A stretch of DNA of 64,000 bases from Rotaria sordida (GCA_905250125.1 CAJNOL010000147.1:161277-225276); one strand, 5' to 3'; positions 24,587-38,000 are shown, numbered from the stretch's first letter. Made by a program: numbers and translations. The notes: generated by a model not told the origin, from the letters alone.

Positions 24587-27119
24587 TTTTTATCTTAACT
24601 TAAATTGAAACAATGAAAAGAAGATTTCCTCATACTGGTATTGTTATCTATTACCTTAAAAATGGTGTGTAGTAGAATGCCAACAAAATAATGGGCTATC
24701 TGTGAATTGATCATGACTTATTGATAGTAAACTACTTCCCCTTTCACTTTGGAAAAGTCATCACTATTATATTTATCTATGCATCCATCATATTTTTTCT
24801 ACGAGAAGACACCAACTATTCGTATTTTTCTATATGCTTTTCTTATATTTAATAGAGGAAGACAAAGAGATTAGTTATCAATCTCTGTCTATGTGATGAG
24901 TATAGTGCTATATTTTCCCAGCTTATATCTAACTAGTCAGGAACGATACAGGGATGACATAGAGTGAGATATTATTTATCATTCTTCTTTCTTGTTCTCG
25001 TAATACTAAAAGAAGAAAGCAAATGTAAATGGTTATGCGATCGGTAACTATATTTTTGACAGAAAAGAGTTGATGAATGTAACAACCATATGAAAGCAGG
25101 TGTATCGTTTATCATCTGATAGCAGTCATTAATATATAAGATAGATATCCTATGAAGAAAACTATTCATCGCAATCATATAGTTGTGACAATAATAGTTT
25201 GTAGACAAGTCGTTTTCATCTAGTAATTTCCTTAAATCCGTATTAATTACAAAAGAGTATATATGTCTAATTGACAATATACATGTAATACTCAGTTCGA
25301 AACGAATATGAACATTTTAATTCCAACTAGATTCAATACAACTAAGATTTAGTCGAACATCAAAAGTTTGATTATTACCATATATTATTTCTGAGTGTTC
25401 TTCACTAATAATAATAAGTTTCTTTTTGTTTCCTTGATCAAAATTGCCTTTACTTATTTGGTTCATTATCTATTCGAAGATTATACATTTATAAGAAAAA
25501 AAAAACTCAATACGTACAATCATACATACAATAGATATTATCATTGTAATTGTCTGTTTTTTAATAGACCGAGAAAAATGTTATTGTTAACAAATGAAGA
25601 ACCAAGATTTAATGTGTACTAGATGATTATCCCTCCGCCTACACGATATTTCTGCTGAATGGTTATCAAAGTTTATGCATTTGAGACGCATCATTAAAAG
25701 CATGAACAAGATTTACAGATATTGTTTTCTAACCCTGTTCGGCACTAATCACCATCCTTGCTGCCATTTTTTTGCAGATTTGTATTTTTCTTGATCGTCA
25801 GTTAAGATTCTTTTAACATATACTCCAGCATAAGCCTCCAGTCTGAGAATAGCAGATCTTCACTTTGTGGTAAAATTTATGTAGAGCGAACCTTGCCTCA
25901 TGCAACGCAAATTGTCTCATCAGACATGATACTTGTGTTCTTGAATTTTTATCTGATTCTTGCGATTTAGACATAGATTCTGTTATATGTCAAAGAGACT
26001 ATTTTTGTCGTTGTTCTTTCATTTTCACTTCAAGCTTTCATCACAATATAGAAAAAAAGCAAACAATAACTATAGCAAAAATATATCCAGTTTCATGTAA
26101 TGTTAGATGAAGTACAAAAAGAAAAACAACAAAATGAAGAATATGTGCAATGATGACTAGAGTAGCCATTTGCATAGCCACGCTATAAATCTGACGTACT
26201 CAGGTAGAAAAAAATAGCAACAATAATCGATTTACACTAAAAATATTCACGAATTATTAATATAGCTCGTCCTCTGTATATTTAGCTCAGCATCTAGAAT
26301 TAATATTGTTTGATCTGTCGTCAATGTTCTCTGTTTTAGTAATCATGTCTCTAGAAATGCTCTAAAATTAATTACAGTTCAACTCACTAATGGATCAATA
26401 AATGCACTTTCTCTATCTAATCTGCGCACTTACCTGATATTGATAGACAGTTCATTTATTATTTGAATAGAAGATTTCTTGTTCATGAAATTTAACACAA
26501 TAACAATTAACTGTTGTCATGTAGAAAAGATTCAATAGCGTACAGACCTTTAGAATTAGAAAATATCTTAAATGATCGATAGAGAAAAACAAAAATCTAT
26601 AAAGAATAAATTTAAGAATGTCGATTAGTGTTTCCAAAAACTACATCAAATTCACATAATGAGTATGATCATCAATCTGTAATGCATTATATCTGCCAAG
26701 TTCATTCTTTCCATTCGCAATGATTGAACCGGCCTATATAGAATAGAATGATAATACCTTTTTATGAAAGCTTCGGCAGAGCTATTAGTAAAAATCTCAG
26801 ATGTCAAATTTCTATATCAATCAGTGTTTATCTGACATGAAGATTTCGCGAAACAATGAAAGATGCTCCAAATTTGGTTCTCTCTTTCTATCTTGTCGAT
26901 ATTTACCTATTTATTGACATGAATAAGCAAGCCATTTTTATATTCATCGAGTGCTTGAGCACTGTATCAAAAGCGCCTTTATCTGAGTATGAGTTAATAA
27001 ATTGGAATTTGAATAATGAATTGTGTTTTCATGTAAAAGTCTATTTGGTTTCAGTTGAAATTTAAAAAAAGAACCTTTCAATTGCACATCGAAGCAATTG
27101 GACTACTTTGTAAATTAAT

Positions 27120-27290
27120 CTGCTCTTTCAGGTTAAAAAAACGACGTCGTAAATGGTCATCAATGATATAAAAATAGCGAAAACCAGCACCATCACGTCG
27201 CCATTTTTCATAATTCATGAAACACTGACAATAGTGGAAGAAATAATGACCGTTTGTTAGAGAAAAAAGACTTGTAAAATAGAATAATTG
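27120..27290 (-). other. Isolated exon-like stretch, unidentified
   Basis: On the minus strand a frame reads NGHYFFHYCQCFMNYEKW then RRDGAGFRYFYIIDDHLRRR, a composition unlike the AT-driven surroundings. A possible upstream exon ending SIAKNGRSECQK sits at a good donor (gtaagt, near 27,330), but the phases do not join convincingly. It may be a fragment of a lost gene. I do not recognise the family. Confidence 0.25.
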
Positions 27291-28240
27291 ATTACAGCAA
27301 AATATAATGTAGTTATATGACTTTTTACTTACGTTTTTGACATTCGGAACGACCGTTCTTCGCTATAGAAAATTGATCTGAGGAAAGCTCAAACCTTAAA
27401 CAATTGCTGATCAATACTTCAGCCGTTGAGAATATGAAACATTCCTTAATACATCCACACCCAATTTTATTTTCTATTTAGTTCATTTTCAGAAAAATGA
27501 AAAATCAACATTGCTTGAAAATGAATTCGAAAACCGGAATACGTTTGATACGAAATTCATTAGCCCAGAACTGTATATGGCCTCTGTTTTGAGGCATATA
27601 TGTATATGTATACGTATATCAGCCTATTGATAAAATTTTTTGTCGATTTAATGTTTCTGCGACGATGACGAGCACTAATTCTCAATTTGGTTAGTTCATT
27701 GCATTGTAGCCTACTTTATATATGATTTTAGTTCTAAGAAGAATGTAATAGTTATAGTTAATTTATGATCGCCAAATGTTTCTTATTTTTTTTACAGTAT
27801 ACCTTATGTCAAATCAATCATAAAATGTGTGACGATTTATTGTGGTCAAAGCGTTCGTTTTAAATAGTTGTATAAATTTTTGCTTTGAAATTTTTGTAAT
27901 TACATTTTGAAAAATATTATTTGAGTAGATCATTAGTTGTTCTATTTTGTTGAATATTTTTATTAATAATTGCAATATTAATGGTTACTCTTTTTTGCTA
28001 TTAAAAGATACAGTCACTTTCTGTTTTTCTCGATTTGCTTGTAACTTATAATATTTTTATATAATACATCAGCTGCATAATAGAATAAAATAAATAGAAA
28101 CAAAATGAATGATGAAAATAGATAAGCATCGATTTTCAATTGTACAGAAAATGTTCGAATTGCGAAATCAAATATGATTTTTCTGGAAAACTTCATAGGA
28201 ATTCATATATAATTTTTCAAACAGAAAATCCAAATTTGAA

Positions 28241-28268
28241 TTTTTTTTTTTTTTTTTTTTTTTTTTTT
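28241..28268. repeat. Poly-T tract, 28 bases
   Basis: An uninterrupted run of 28 T. It could be the poly-A tail of a minus-strand retroposed sequence, but no recognisable body or target duplication was found beside it, so a simple homopolymer expansion is equally likely. Confidence 0.8.
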
Positions 28269-30195
28269 GAATATCATATTTTCAAGAAAAAAACACATAT
28301 GTCGATTTATTCATACATAGGTTTCTATATAATATCCTACTCAATTCCCCCAAAAAAATCATCTTCTCTTTGACAATGTACGGAGGCTAAACAAAGTTTG
28401 TCTATTCCAAATAGGATTTAGACTAGTAGGACTAGATACATATTATGTACATAAAAATAGTTCTATTTGAAATATAAAGCGAGACTAACAGGAACTTCAT
28501 GTATTCTATGGATATATAGATGTCCTTCTGTAGGAAAGGCCCGACGCTAGATAAAGAGAACTGCCGTAGAAAAACAAACTCTGAAAAAATAAAATATTAA
28601 GGACATCAAATTTCTTTGTCTTTTAACCAACAAATTAGGAATGAAGACTAAACCACATATAGAACATGTGTCTGACTGAGAGTGAGAGTGGAAACGAATA
28701 GAAAATATCTCATTTGAGGAGAGTACTGATGAAAAGACACAGATGGTATCTCACTGCACTAAGAGTGGAGATGAAAGTGCATGTACTGGGTGTTCTACCT
28801 CTCTCAGTTTAGTCTTTCCTTTTCACAATCCTATTATAAAAGATGGTATGCAAATGAATATAACCTAAATATATATGGATGAATTGTAAAATTATTGTAC
28901 CGTTCTATGAAAAAAATGGACGAAAAAGAAATTTCGATTTTGATAACGATGATTAGTGCATTCTATAGTACTATATGACAGGATAATGTGATTAAATTTC
29001 CCCGACTACTACTATCTAATTGCCCTAGATGCGAAAGTTTTTTTTTTTAAATACTGTTTAAAAATACAAGGTCAAGTGACTTTGATAGTGCACGCCTTAG
29101 TTAAGTTTTTCGACAGTTTTTTAGATTTTAACGTTGAATCTTTTCTTAGTAATGATGAACTGTGTTTGATCTAGAATTAATGATTAAAATAGCATGATTT
29201 GGCCTAAATTATACTTGCTTTTTACACTTACACAGCGATAAAATTTGCACATGCGCAATCAATTAGAAAATATACATTATTAATGACCTTTTTCTATGAA
29301 TTTATTAACCTGTGAGACACAAACTAGAATTAATTCGCATGACTTCTAATAGCTTCTTAAATATAGAAGTCACGTCATATATTATATATTTACTTTGGCT
29401 TTACTTGTGAGGCAGTTATGCACATAATAATCTCGCGTGATACTTTTCCCAATAAAATCTCGCGTGACATATTGACACTAATTTTTCTCTTTTTCACGAG
29501 CCATAGATTTTCTGAACTTAATATTTTGAGCAATATTTGACCACAATGGGTAGATAAAATAATCAAAATTTGAGCTCAAATTGTCATACCTGGAGAAAGT
29601 AATACATCAGACAAGATAAAAAATCCCGCACGACATATAGCGTAACAATCGAATTTTTCAATTTTATTTCGTACTTTTTGTTCACAAGAATTAGTATAAC
29701 ATTCTTATCGTCCTTGGCGATTTTATTTCCCATTGGTTGACTTTCATTAAACATCAACCCGACCAATTTTAGATAGCTTATTAGATATCAAAGTGGTATT
29801 TAGTCTCGCGTGGCAGCAAATTAACGATTGACTGTATCTGTGATATTCAGAAAAAGTTGTAATAAGAAACGCAATGGAAGAATCAATCAGTTTCATATAC
29901 AAAATGTATAGACTGTTTACTCTAATATCGCGAACTTCCAAAGTTCAAATGACAAGAGTAACGATCGGTTATATGACACTTTTCTGGGAGATGGCAATAA
30001 AAATCTGAATACTTAACCTTACGCATTCAATATCTCGAGATTGGTTCGAGATAAATTTGTGATTTTTTGTGTGGTAGTAAGGACTTCTTAGAGAAACATA
30101 ATCTGAAAAAATCATAAAGATTGATTAAGAAGAACTTGACTTATTGAAATTTTACATATAAGAATATAGCGATACAATAATTTTGCAATTCACCC

Positions 30196-30216
30196 ATATA
30201 TATATATATATATATA
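30196..30216. repeat. AT dinucleotide microsatellite
   Basis: About ten AT units in a row, with no associated feature. Confidence 0.8.
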
Positions 30217-30560
30217 AATCTCTATTGCAACTCTACTGAAAAATGGGAATATCCATATATAAATAAAATATATGCACTCTTCTTCGGTTTTTATAGGCAA
30301 GAGTTGTATAGGACCTGGTGTAGTATGTGCAGTTTTAATCTTATCACACTGTTGTTGTGGATGGGTTTTACATAAATCATCCTTATTATAAATCTGGTTC
30401 ATTTAGTATGTGTAAAACAGCGAGTCTCTTTCTAATCTCTTACTCACCTTTGCCGTAGAAAAGTTGAAGGCGTTTTTTCTTTTAAAATTCAGTTTGAAAT
30501 AAATGAAAGATCACACACTTGTCTGTTGATCTAGAATGCGTGCATAATTTTGATGTTACA

Positions 30561-31564
30561 TATACTTAGGAGTACTCAAAAGTAGTGGCGCCATTACCAA
30601 ATTTCTTTATAGAAAAGTTGAAAAAATTTTCTTTCTTTATGAAAAGATAGAGTATCTTTCGCTCTATTTTTCTATGCTATTTGATCACTATTCAAGTGAT
30701 ATCATAATAATAAAATTTCGGTAGAAACTGTTTTTTGTTGAAAACTAGCTGGTGGCATTTGGATCATGATGGGTGGGACATAAAAGAATGGGGCACTTTT
30801 GCTTTTCATTTTATTAACATTTAATAGATTGTATTTAAAAAAATGAAATATACCATAAGACACAGCGTGAAAAGCTCTACAATTCGTAAAGGACGGCTTA
30901 CTTTAGAGTTGCTCTTTTTATTGTTAAAATGGAAGAAAGTCTGAGCGACCAAATTTTGACGTTGCAAAAACGGGATTGTTTTTTGATAAAAGACGCATTC
31001 TTTTTTTTCTTCTATCGCATCTTTTCATAATGGTTCTTTGTAAATTGTAGAGTCTTTCACGCTGCGTCTTGTAATGTATTTTGCTTTTTATTAATACAGT
31101 AGATCTAGTAATAAAAAGATGTGATAAGAAAAAAAGATTTCGTCTGTTACTAAAAAAAGGCATCTCGTCTTCGCAATGTCGAAATTTTGTCGCTCAGAAT
31201 TTCGTCCATTTTGACAATAAAAAGAACAACTATAAAATAAGTCGTCCTTTATCAAATGTAGAGCTTTTCACGCTGCATCTTATGGTATATTTCGTTTTTT
31301 TCTTAATACAACCTATTAAATGATAATGAAATGAAATACAAAAATGTTCCACCCATTATGATCGAATGCCACCAGCTGGTTTTCAAAAAAAAAACAGTTT
31401 TTACCGAAATTTTATTACTATGATATCACTTGAATAGTGATCAAATAGCATAGGAAAATAGCGCGAAAGATGCTCTATCTTTTCATAAAGAAAGAAAATT
31501 TTTTCAACTTCTCTATAAAGAAATTTGGTAATGGCGCCACTACTTTTGGATACCCCTAAGTATA
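30561..31564. mobile_element. Foldback element, ~1 kb, TA-flanked, two ~480-bp arms
   Basis: Nearly the whole element is palindromic. The left end reads 'tacttagg.gta' followed by 'caaaagtagtggcgcc', and the right end is its reverse complement. Arms match again at 'gatatcacttgaatagtgat' (right arm near 31,421) and around 'agcgtgaaaagctctaca' in the interior. The centre is near 31,060. TA on both outer sides fits Tc1/mariner-type insertion into a TA site. It lies directly against the mariner-derived unit that follows and probably inserted beside it. No coding capacity is visible. Confidence 0.75.
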
Positions 31565-32472
31565 TCTTTATTAGCAAAAGCCTTACTGTTTGACAAATAA
31601 TATCAAAAGAAAGTACAAACAGAGATGTTCTAAAAATTAAAATGAGCAAGCTGCATATGGTTCTTTATTAGGGATTTTTCGAAGTTGTTTTGTGATGGAC
31701 GACAACATGACTTGTACAGACTTCCTATCGATTTCTTGAAGCTTTTGACTTATTCTTGTTTTCAATTGGTCAATAGTTTTTGCTTCTCAACCATTAGTGT
31801 ATATTATTTTACGTTAACTAAGGACACTGTATCAACTAATCGTGGATTCTATACACCTGATCCAAACACCATACCACCAGATGTAAAATTCAAGTGGGCT
31901 CAAAAATATTCTGTTAAGCTTTTGGTTTGGATTGCTGTATCTCAAAAAGGCGTCTTAGAACCACTTTTTGCAGAACAAAAGCGAGAAATCAATAAAACCA
32001 CGTATCTCACACATTGTGTCAAGGAACGTTTAATACCTTTTATTAATAGCTGTCACAAAACCGACAAGATTTTGTTCTAGTCTAATTTGGCAACAAGCCA
32101 TTACGCATCAAGTGTAATTGAGTTTTTAGAAGAACATCGTATTGATGTAGTGTCAAAAGAAAAGAACCCTCAAAACTGTTCTCAGGCACGTCCTACTGGA
32201 ACAATTTGGTGGATTTTGGATGATAAAGTATACACTAATGGTTGAGAAGCAAAAACTATTGACCAGTTGAAAACAAGCATAAATCAAAAGCTTCAAGAAA
32301 CCGATAGGAAGTCTGTACAAGTCATGTTGTCGTCCATCACAAAACAACTTCGAAAAATCCCTAATAAAGAACCATATGCAGCTTGCTCATTTTAATTTTT
32401 AGAACATCTCTGTTTGTACTTTCTTTTAATATTATTTGTCAAACAGTAAGGCTTTTGCTAATAAAGATATAA
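31565..32472. mobile_element. Rearranged Tc1/mariner-like element with ~245-bp inverted ends
   Basis: Both ends carry the transposase C-terminal coding segment plus 3' flank in opposite orientation. The outer flank 'tatctttattagcaaaagcc' starts the left arm near 31,563 and its complement ends the right arm near 32,471. The coding piece RQHDLYRLPI is read plus-strand-reversed at both ends. Between them lies a single forward transposase fragment. The structure looks like an inverted duplication of the 3' end of an IS630/Tc1/mariner element. Confidence 0.75.
31800..32395 (+). pseudogene. Tc1/mariner (DDE) transposase fragment, inactive
   Basis: C-terminal half of a DDE transposase. The frame contains PDVKFKWAQKYSVKLLVWIA and THCVKERLIPFI. 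It is interrupted by an in-frame TAG near 32,078, just before SNLATSHYASSVIEFLEEH, where active relatives have a WPD-type catalytic Asp; that residue is replaced. Further on, QARPTGTIWWIL lacks the acidic residue usual in the ARPIE/D motif, and another TGA interrupts before EAKTIDQLK. The N-terminal DNA-binding half is absent. The element cannot encode a working enzyme. Confidence 0.85.
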
Positions 32473-32567
32473 GAAAAACAAATTTGTACCAAGATTTTCG
32501 CGCCGTAGGTTAATTAATGGAATAAAAGTTTGTAGGTAGGGACACTACAGACACTATATAAAAATAT

Positions 32568-33395
32568 TATTGTAATCGATTGATTTTCTTCTTACTAACA
32601 CTACACCTAGTACATATTTGAATATGCTTATGATGACAGTCATAAATGGAGGTCGGTCATGTAGAAAAAAATTGTTTGAAAGAATGCATATTAATCATTT
32701 GTGTTGTAAAAAATGAAGAATACTACTTAGATTCTCTATTCGAAACATTACTTTTACTTATTTTTACAGAAGAATATCTTTCTAGCAAAAACTATGATCT
32801 CAACTTCTTCATTTTGTACTTTGTTTTTGATAATTATTACGAAGAACAAGTGTTTTACAATTCAAGACACATCTACTTTAATGTCAAATATTATTTTTTT
32901 TTATACTGTAGTTTATATTGACATCTACACAAACACATTTTTATTGTCAATCTTTCGAGTCGGTCTAATTATTTCATAATAAGTTTGATTGTTCGAAATA
33001 TTAGAAAGTTATTATCGAACTGATTTAATGTCATTTTTCAAAGATGTCTTTCTCGATATATTTATTATATAATATAGTTGTATTGAAAATTCATTAGAAA
33101 TAAATAATGAAAAGTAATATATTCAATTCTAATCTAAAATAATTTATTAAAATAATTTTTGTTTCTATGAAACAATAAAGACAAAATTGAATGTGTGTTC
33201 TTAATGTCACTGTTGTTGAATCACTCTATTAAAATAAGTTATCCATATTATTGAACGATCTTTCTAATAAGTCAATAAGCATTCATCACTGAATAAAACT
33301 AAACGAAACATAACATCTGTTATTACACTACCAATGAGAATATATTTTATTGTAAGTGTCGAAGAAGCAGCTTGATAACCAATTTGAGTCAAATA
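32568..33395. repeat. Dispersed duplicate, copy 2 (partner at 12,460–13,600)
   Basis: Same orientation as copy 1. It lacks the 202-bp LTR-like insert, and so shows the empty site 'ttctaatctaaaata' near 33,130. The homology continues into the 3' end of the multi-TM pseudogene (33,256–33,395). Confidence 0.8.
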
Positions 33396-34262
33396 CATTC
33401 GTCTACGTCAATGGCAGCATGTATCAGGTAAAATTTCTATCTATAGTAAATAGGTATGAAATACAGCTAGACTAATATCAAAAACACCAGCAAGCAATCC
33501 TAACAAATTACTAAGATTATTAGTATCACATATGTCATGTAAACGAAATTCTCGAAGGAGAGGTTTTGATAAAATGAAAATCAACTCTTGACAAATCATC
33601 TTCTATTGAACTGGCAATTAGTGTACCAATATGAACAAATAATTTGATCAGTAACAATACAACAACAAAACAAGAAGACAAACAAAAATACAATCAGTGA
33701 GAAAACTATTTCATTCGAACATATGAACATCACTGACTATTGTTGTAACATGAATTTGAATCATATTGAATAGGTTTTTTTTCACGCTAAATATGTGTAA
33801 ATACATATTAGTGAGCAAAATACTAAATGCAGTACTAGTATAAGTGCTAACTATGGTGCGAAGATAAATATCGCCTGGTCTTCGTATACCAGCGTTGAAT
33901 TATAACTACAAACAAAATACAAATAGAGTACCGAACATAGAGAACAACTCCCCATCATCATATATTGGATTTTCTGCTTTTAAAATCGTTACTATAAAGC
34001 ATAAAAGTCAGATCAATTCTAACATAGGCGCCTACAAAAATAAGAACAAGAATAAGTTGAGTATGATGGTTCGAAAAACTGTTTGTTTCAAATATATCGA
34101 ATGAATTGACAAACATGGATTAGCAAATTGAAGTAATTTATTAATAAAAGCCGTAATAAACAATCGAATTGGATTTGGCTTGTCTATAATAGCACCAAAT
34201 ACAACAAGCATAGGTGCAGCAGCCAAATCAGTAACAGTAATTTGTTGAGCATTGATTGAAAA
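33256..34262 (-). pseudogene. Decayed multi-TM membrane protein gene
   Basis: Read on the minus strand from 34,262: an open stretch with ITVTDLAAAPMLVVFGAIID and PIRLFITAFINKLLQFA, then RRPGDIYLRTIVSTYTSTAF (about 33,880), SKPLLREFRLHDICD followed by a hydrophobic GLLAGVFDISLAVF (about 33,500), and finally IGYQAASSTLTIKYILIGS running to a stop near 33,270. Stops and frame shifts separate the pieces, and splice sites are not convincing. Alternating hydrophobic segments suggest a former transporter- or channel-like protein; I do not recognise the family. The last exon has a relative at 13,472–13,660. Confidence 0.4.
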
Positions 34263-35079
34263 GTTTCATGACTTGATATTAAAATCAAACATATAATCAC
34301 GAAAAATCAATACATATTCTACCATAAATGTAGCTACAAAGTAATTTTATCAAACAACACTACAACTAAAATATATGATAAACAAAATCCATTATATTTT
34401 TCTCCTCTTTTCAAACAAAGCTTTCACACTTTCTCATAATGTTTTGGTAGTGCAATTAAAAATTCAAAACAACTGAGGATTATAGCATGAATATCTTGAA
34501 ACGTCGAATAGAAATCGACAATGCTTTAATGAAATTCTAGTATTTCATATTTAACAGACACAATTTTTCTATTTATAAAAGTATTAGTTCAATGAACTGC
34601 TGAGGTACAAGACGCTGGCTCGATGAATGCAAACAGTTCGTGACATCTTACTCAGCATGCTTGAAAATCAAACAATATTTCAGGCGAAAAGATCGGATTG
34701 TTAACAGATTTTTCCTTAATTACTAGTATCAATTTGATTGTTGTCTTTTTTGTTGTTTTATGGCTTATGAGTTTTCTAATCCATATCTTTCCATATGATA
34801 CGAGTTAAGAAAAAAAAAACATATCCTTATTTTACCATAATGTAATCATGAATTAGAAAAAAAATTACCATAGAAGAAAAAAATGATCAGATCTATTTAT
34901 TACAATGTAATCATAGCTATTCATTCTCATTTATCTTTGCGTATTAAACACGAAAAAAAAGGCACATTCAATTCAAACAGTACAAGAATAGGATCACAAA
35001 TGAAAACAAAATGAGATTATGCATTAGATACTGAATCTGATAGATACACAAGAAGTCAAGATCTATATAAAGAAAGAAC
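34263..35079. other. Intergenic, 3' side of the turtle-like gene
   Basis: AT-rich, with no exon-like sequence, RNA gene or clear repeat. Confidence 0.5.
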
Positions 35080-38000
35080 TTAAGTACGACATTTCAATGT
35101 ACTAGAATCAAATGTAATAAGAACAGGACTAGGTTGAACTGTATGAGTATGATGAGAATTATGTAATGTCGATAATAATGATGGATCAAAACTATATCGG
35201 CTATTGGCCACATCAAGTTCATTGATTTCTGGCACAGCTTCAAGTGGAAGACGAGAACCGTTTTTACGAGTTTCTATATCACTATATGGTACAGGTGAAA
35301 TATTATCAACTGAAATTGGTTCAAAAAATGAAGCCATTTTAGTTTCATCAGTTGCTGTAAATATAAGAGTCGACGAAACAACTGCATGTGATTTGTCAAT
35401 TGATAAAGAACCACGTTTTGATTGTGGTGTAATTATTAGATTTGATGTAACTGAATCACGACAACGGGGAATTGTTGTTACTTTAGCTAAGGATATTGTT
35501 GAATCAGTTAAACTTTCTTGAGGTGATGGTAGTCCAATTGGAGCAGTAGGTGTTTGTTGTATTATTCGATTTTGAGATTTATAAAGTGGTGTTGTTGGAA
35601 GATCATTTGATTTAAGAAGACTTGCATGATATCGATCACCTTTCAGATGAGAACAATCACCTAATCTATATAAATTCAAAGAAAAAAAGACAATTGTTAT
35701 TCAAAAAATTTTTCGTACATACTTATATCGAATATGAGAAAGACAACAACATTTCCATTTAGAATCTATACGAGAAAAGAAAATCGATTCAATATTTAAA
35801 AAAAGTTCATAGGGTTTTTTTTTCTACCACATTCAAGATCTGTAATATAAGATCGTCGATGGTAATGATATTTGAATACACAAAATATACAGAAACATAT
35901 TGATGCTATTGTTAATAGAATCAATATACAAAGTAATATTACAAGTAAATGACTGGATCCATCATAAGAAAGAATTGCATTGAATCCTAAATAAATAAAA
36001 AAACACAACATATTGCACTTCGAAAAATAATTTAAAGGTATTCCTCCCCACCTCCTTTTCCAATCATTTCTGATTCTCGAAGATAGTACAGCCGATCAGA
36101 TTGCGATTTTTATCACAGATAGAGCATCTCAAATAAGGAGACAGACATATGTTCAAGGAAAACAAATTTTCAAGAGGGTTTTTAGGAAAATCTTGGTTTT
36201 CTATAGGACCACATCCCAATACATTACGATCCCCATAAAACTTTATGTGATCTGACTGATAAATTCTTTTGGAGATATCTCAGAGATGTTTTCGAGTATT
36301 TTCGAAAATCTAGTTTTCTTTTTTCTATCAGAGAAATACATAAAGGTTTGGAGCCAAAGTCGGAGTGTTAACTCTCAAAACCCTATAAATCCCGATATGA
36401 AAGTCAAAAACGAAAACGACTGATTTCACCTATGGATGATACTTCCAAGTATCTGTGATAAAAGTTGCAACATGATTGGACAAAGTTTTAAAAAAGTAAA
36501 CGGTCAGGATTAATAAAACTAGTATTTTGTGTATGCTAAGTAAAAGATAAGAATTTCAATATGATTACAATGAAAGAAAAATTGTTAAATTCAGTAACTC
36601 TGTAATAGTAAGCAGTTTTACACTTTAATGTTTCTAATTATACACGACACTTGAGGCTACTATTCCTCATAATCAGCTCGAAATCGAGTTTTCGGTCAAA
36701 AAAGAGAATGGAAGGAAGCATTCTTAAATACATACGAATATTAACTTGTGATTCAATTGGTAAACTATATGTTCCTTGATCTGAATAAGACATCACTTGT
36801 ATAATATATTTTGATTGTTTTATATTTTTTAATACATATGAACGAGTAGGATAATGAACAACAATTGATTGTTGTGATTGTTGATTATTAAATAAAATTG
36901 TTGAACGCCATTGTATGACATAATAAAGAATATTTATTGGTGATTCAATCATATTTGGATGATTCCATGTTACATGAAGATTTAATCCCGATTGATATAA
37001 ATGAAGATTTATTGGTGATAACGGTCGAAATAATGTTGTTTCATTTGAATAATGAAGATAATCAACTGATGAATTTTGTGTTTGATTTAAATAAATTGTA
37101 ATAATTGGAGTAAATGTTCCTATACCAAAATCATTTTCTGCAACAATTGTTAATTCATATGTTTGTTTTAATTTTAAATCAAATAATATAAATTGAGTAG
37201 CATTATTTGGTAATACACGAATTTGATTCCAATTTCGTTTTTTTCTATGTAATATTCGATACCAAATAATAAAATTTTGAAATCGACCACCATCATAACC
37301 AGGTTCCCAAGATACGAAAAGATTCGATGATATTTGTTTATATTGAATATTATGTGGTGCTTGTGGTGTCGTATCTAACAAACATAAGAAAAAAACAATA
37401 AAATATTTCCTATGAATGAAGATAAGCAAAACGATGACATTGTAAATTCTTGCTTCAACCAAGAACAGCATAGATCTCGATGTGAGATGGCTATGATCCT
37501 CGACTTATTACGTCGTGTCTACGAAAATTTCGAGCCGTTCTCGGAAAACTGTCTGCCAACTTTTAGAGGGCAGCTTTTCTCACCAGGGAACCACCTGAAT
37601 AAATATCCGTTGTTTGAGCTCATATTTGACTCATAGACAGATCTCAATGAGATTAGCAAAAGTCTAAAAGGGTTCGTTCTCATAGGACATTGTCGCCGAG
37701 TTATGATCGATTTAGTAGGTTTCAATTCACTTGTAGGTAGATTCCAAAAAATCAAATGACGGAATTTTGATTTAAATTTTGGTTTACAGATACATCTAAT
37801 GGCTCTTATAATATCCTGAAAGTTTCAGCCAAAAAGAATGTTCATTCACTAACATGTTGAATTTTCAAAAATAGCTCTTGGTCACAAACATGTCATAAGC
37901 ATCAGGTTCATTTGAAAATTCACTAACTCGGCCCCGAAGACCAATAGGGACGAATCCTTTTAGGCCTTTGTTATTCTCACTGCCATCTGTCTATAGGTAC

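Larger units (their letters stand above)
22380..25480. repeat. Duplicated block, copy 2 (receptor relic + innexin B + flank)
   Basis: Partner of the block at 7,142–9,990, same orientation. The innexin and the last receptor exon are nearly identical, while the upstream flank from 24,600 to about 25,480 is clearly homologous but much more diverged. Left of about 22,380 the similarity can no longer be followed by eye. Confidence 0.8.
25481..30540. other. Gene-poor AT-rich region
   Basis: About 5 kb without a supported gene. It holds an isolated exon-like stretch near 27.2 kb, a 28-base T run at 28,241, three copies of a CpG-containing motif 'tctcgcgtg' (29,431, 29,458, 29,804), and an AT dinucleotide run at 30,196–30,216. 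Short ORFs here (for example 25,395–25,622, 26,856–27,065 and 29,584–29,941) have AT-driven composition and no recognised motifs. Confidence 0.5.

Noticed and set aside
28241-28268. Poly-T as the tail of a retroposon
   Set aside because: No identifiable body, promoter or target duplication next to it.
35204-35521. 105-residue plus-strand ORF
   Set aside because: Antisense to the cytoplasmic-tail exon of the turtle-like receptor, which has clear gene context.
37412-37755. ORFs on both strands in a turtle-like gene intron
   Set aside because: Located in the arms of a palindrome; they do not join the flanking exons in frame.
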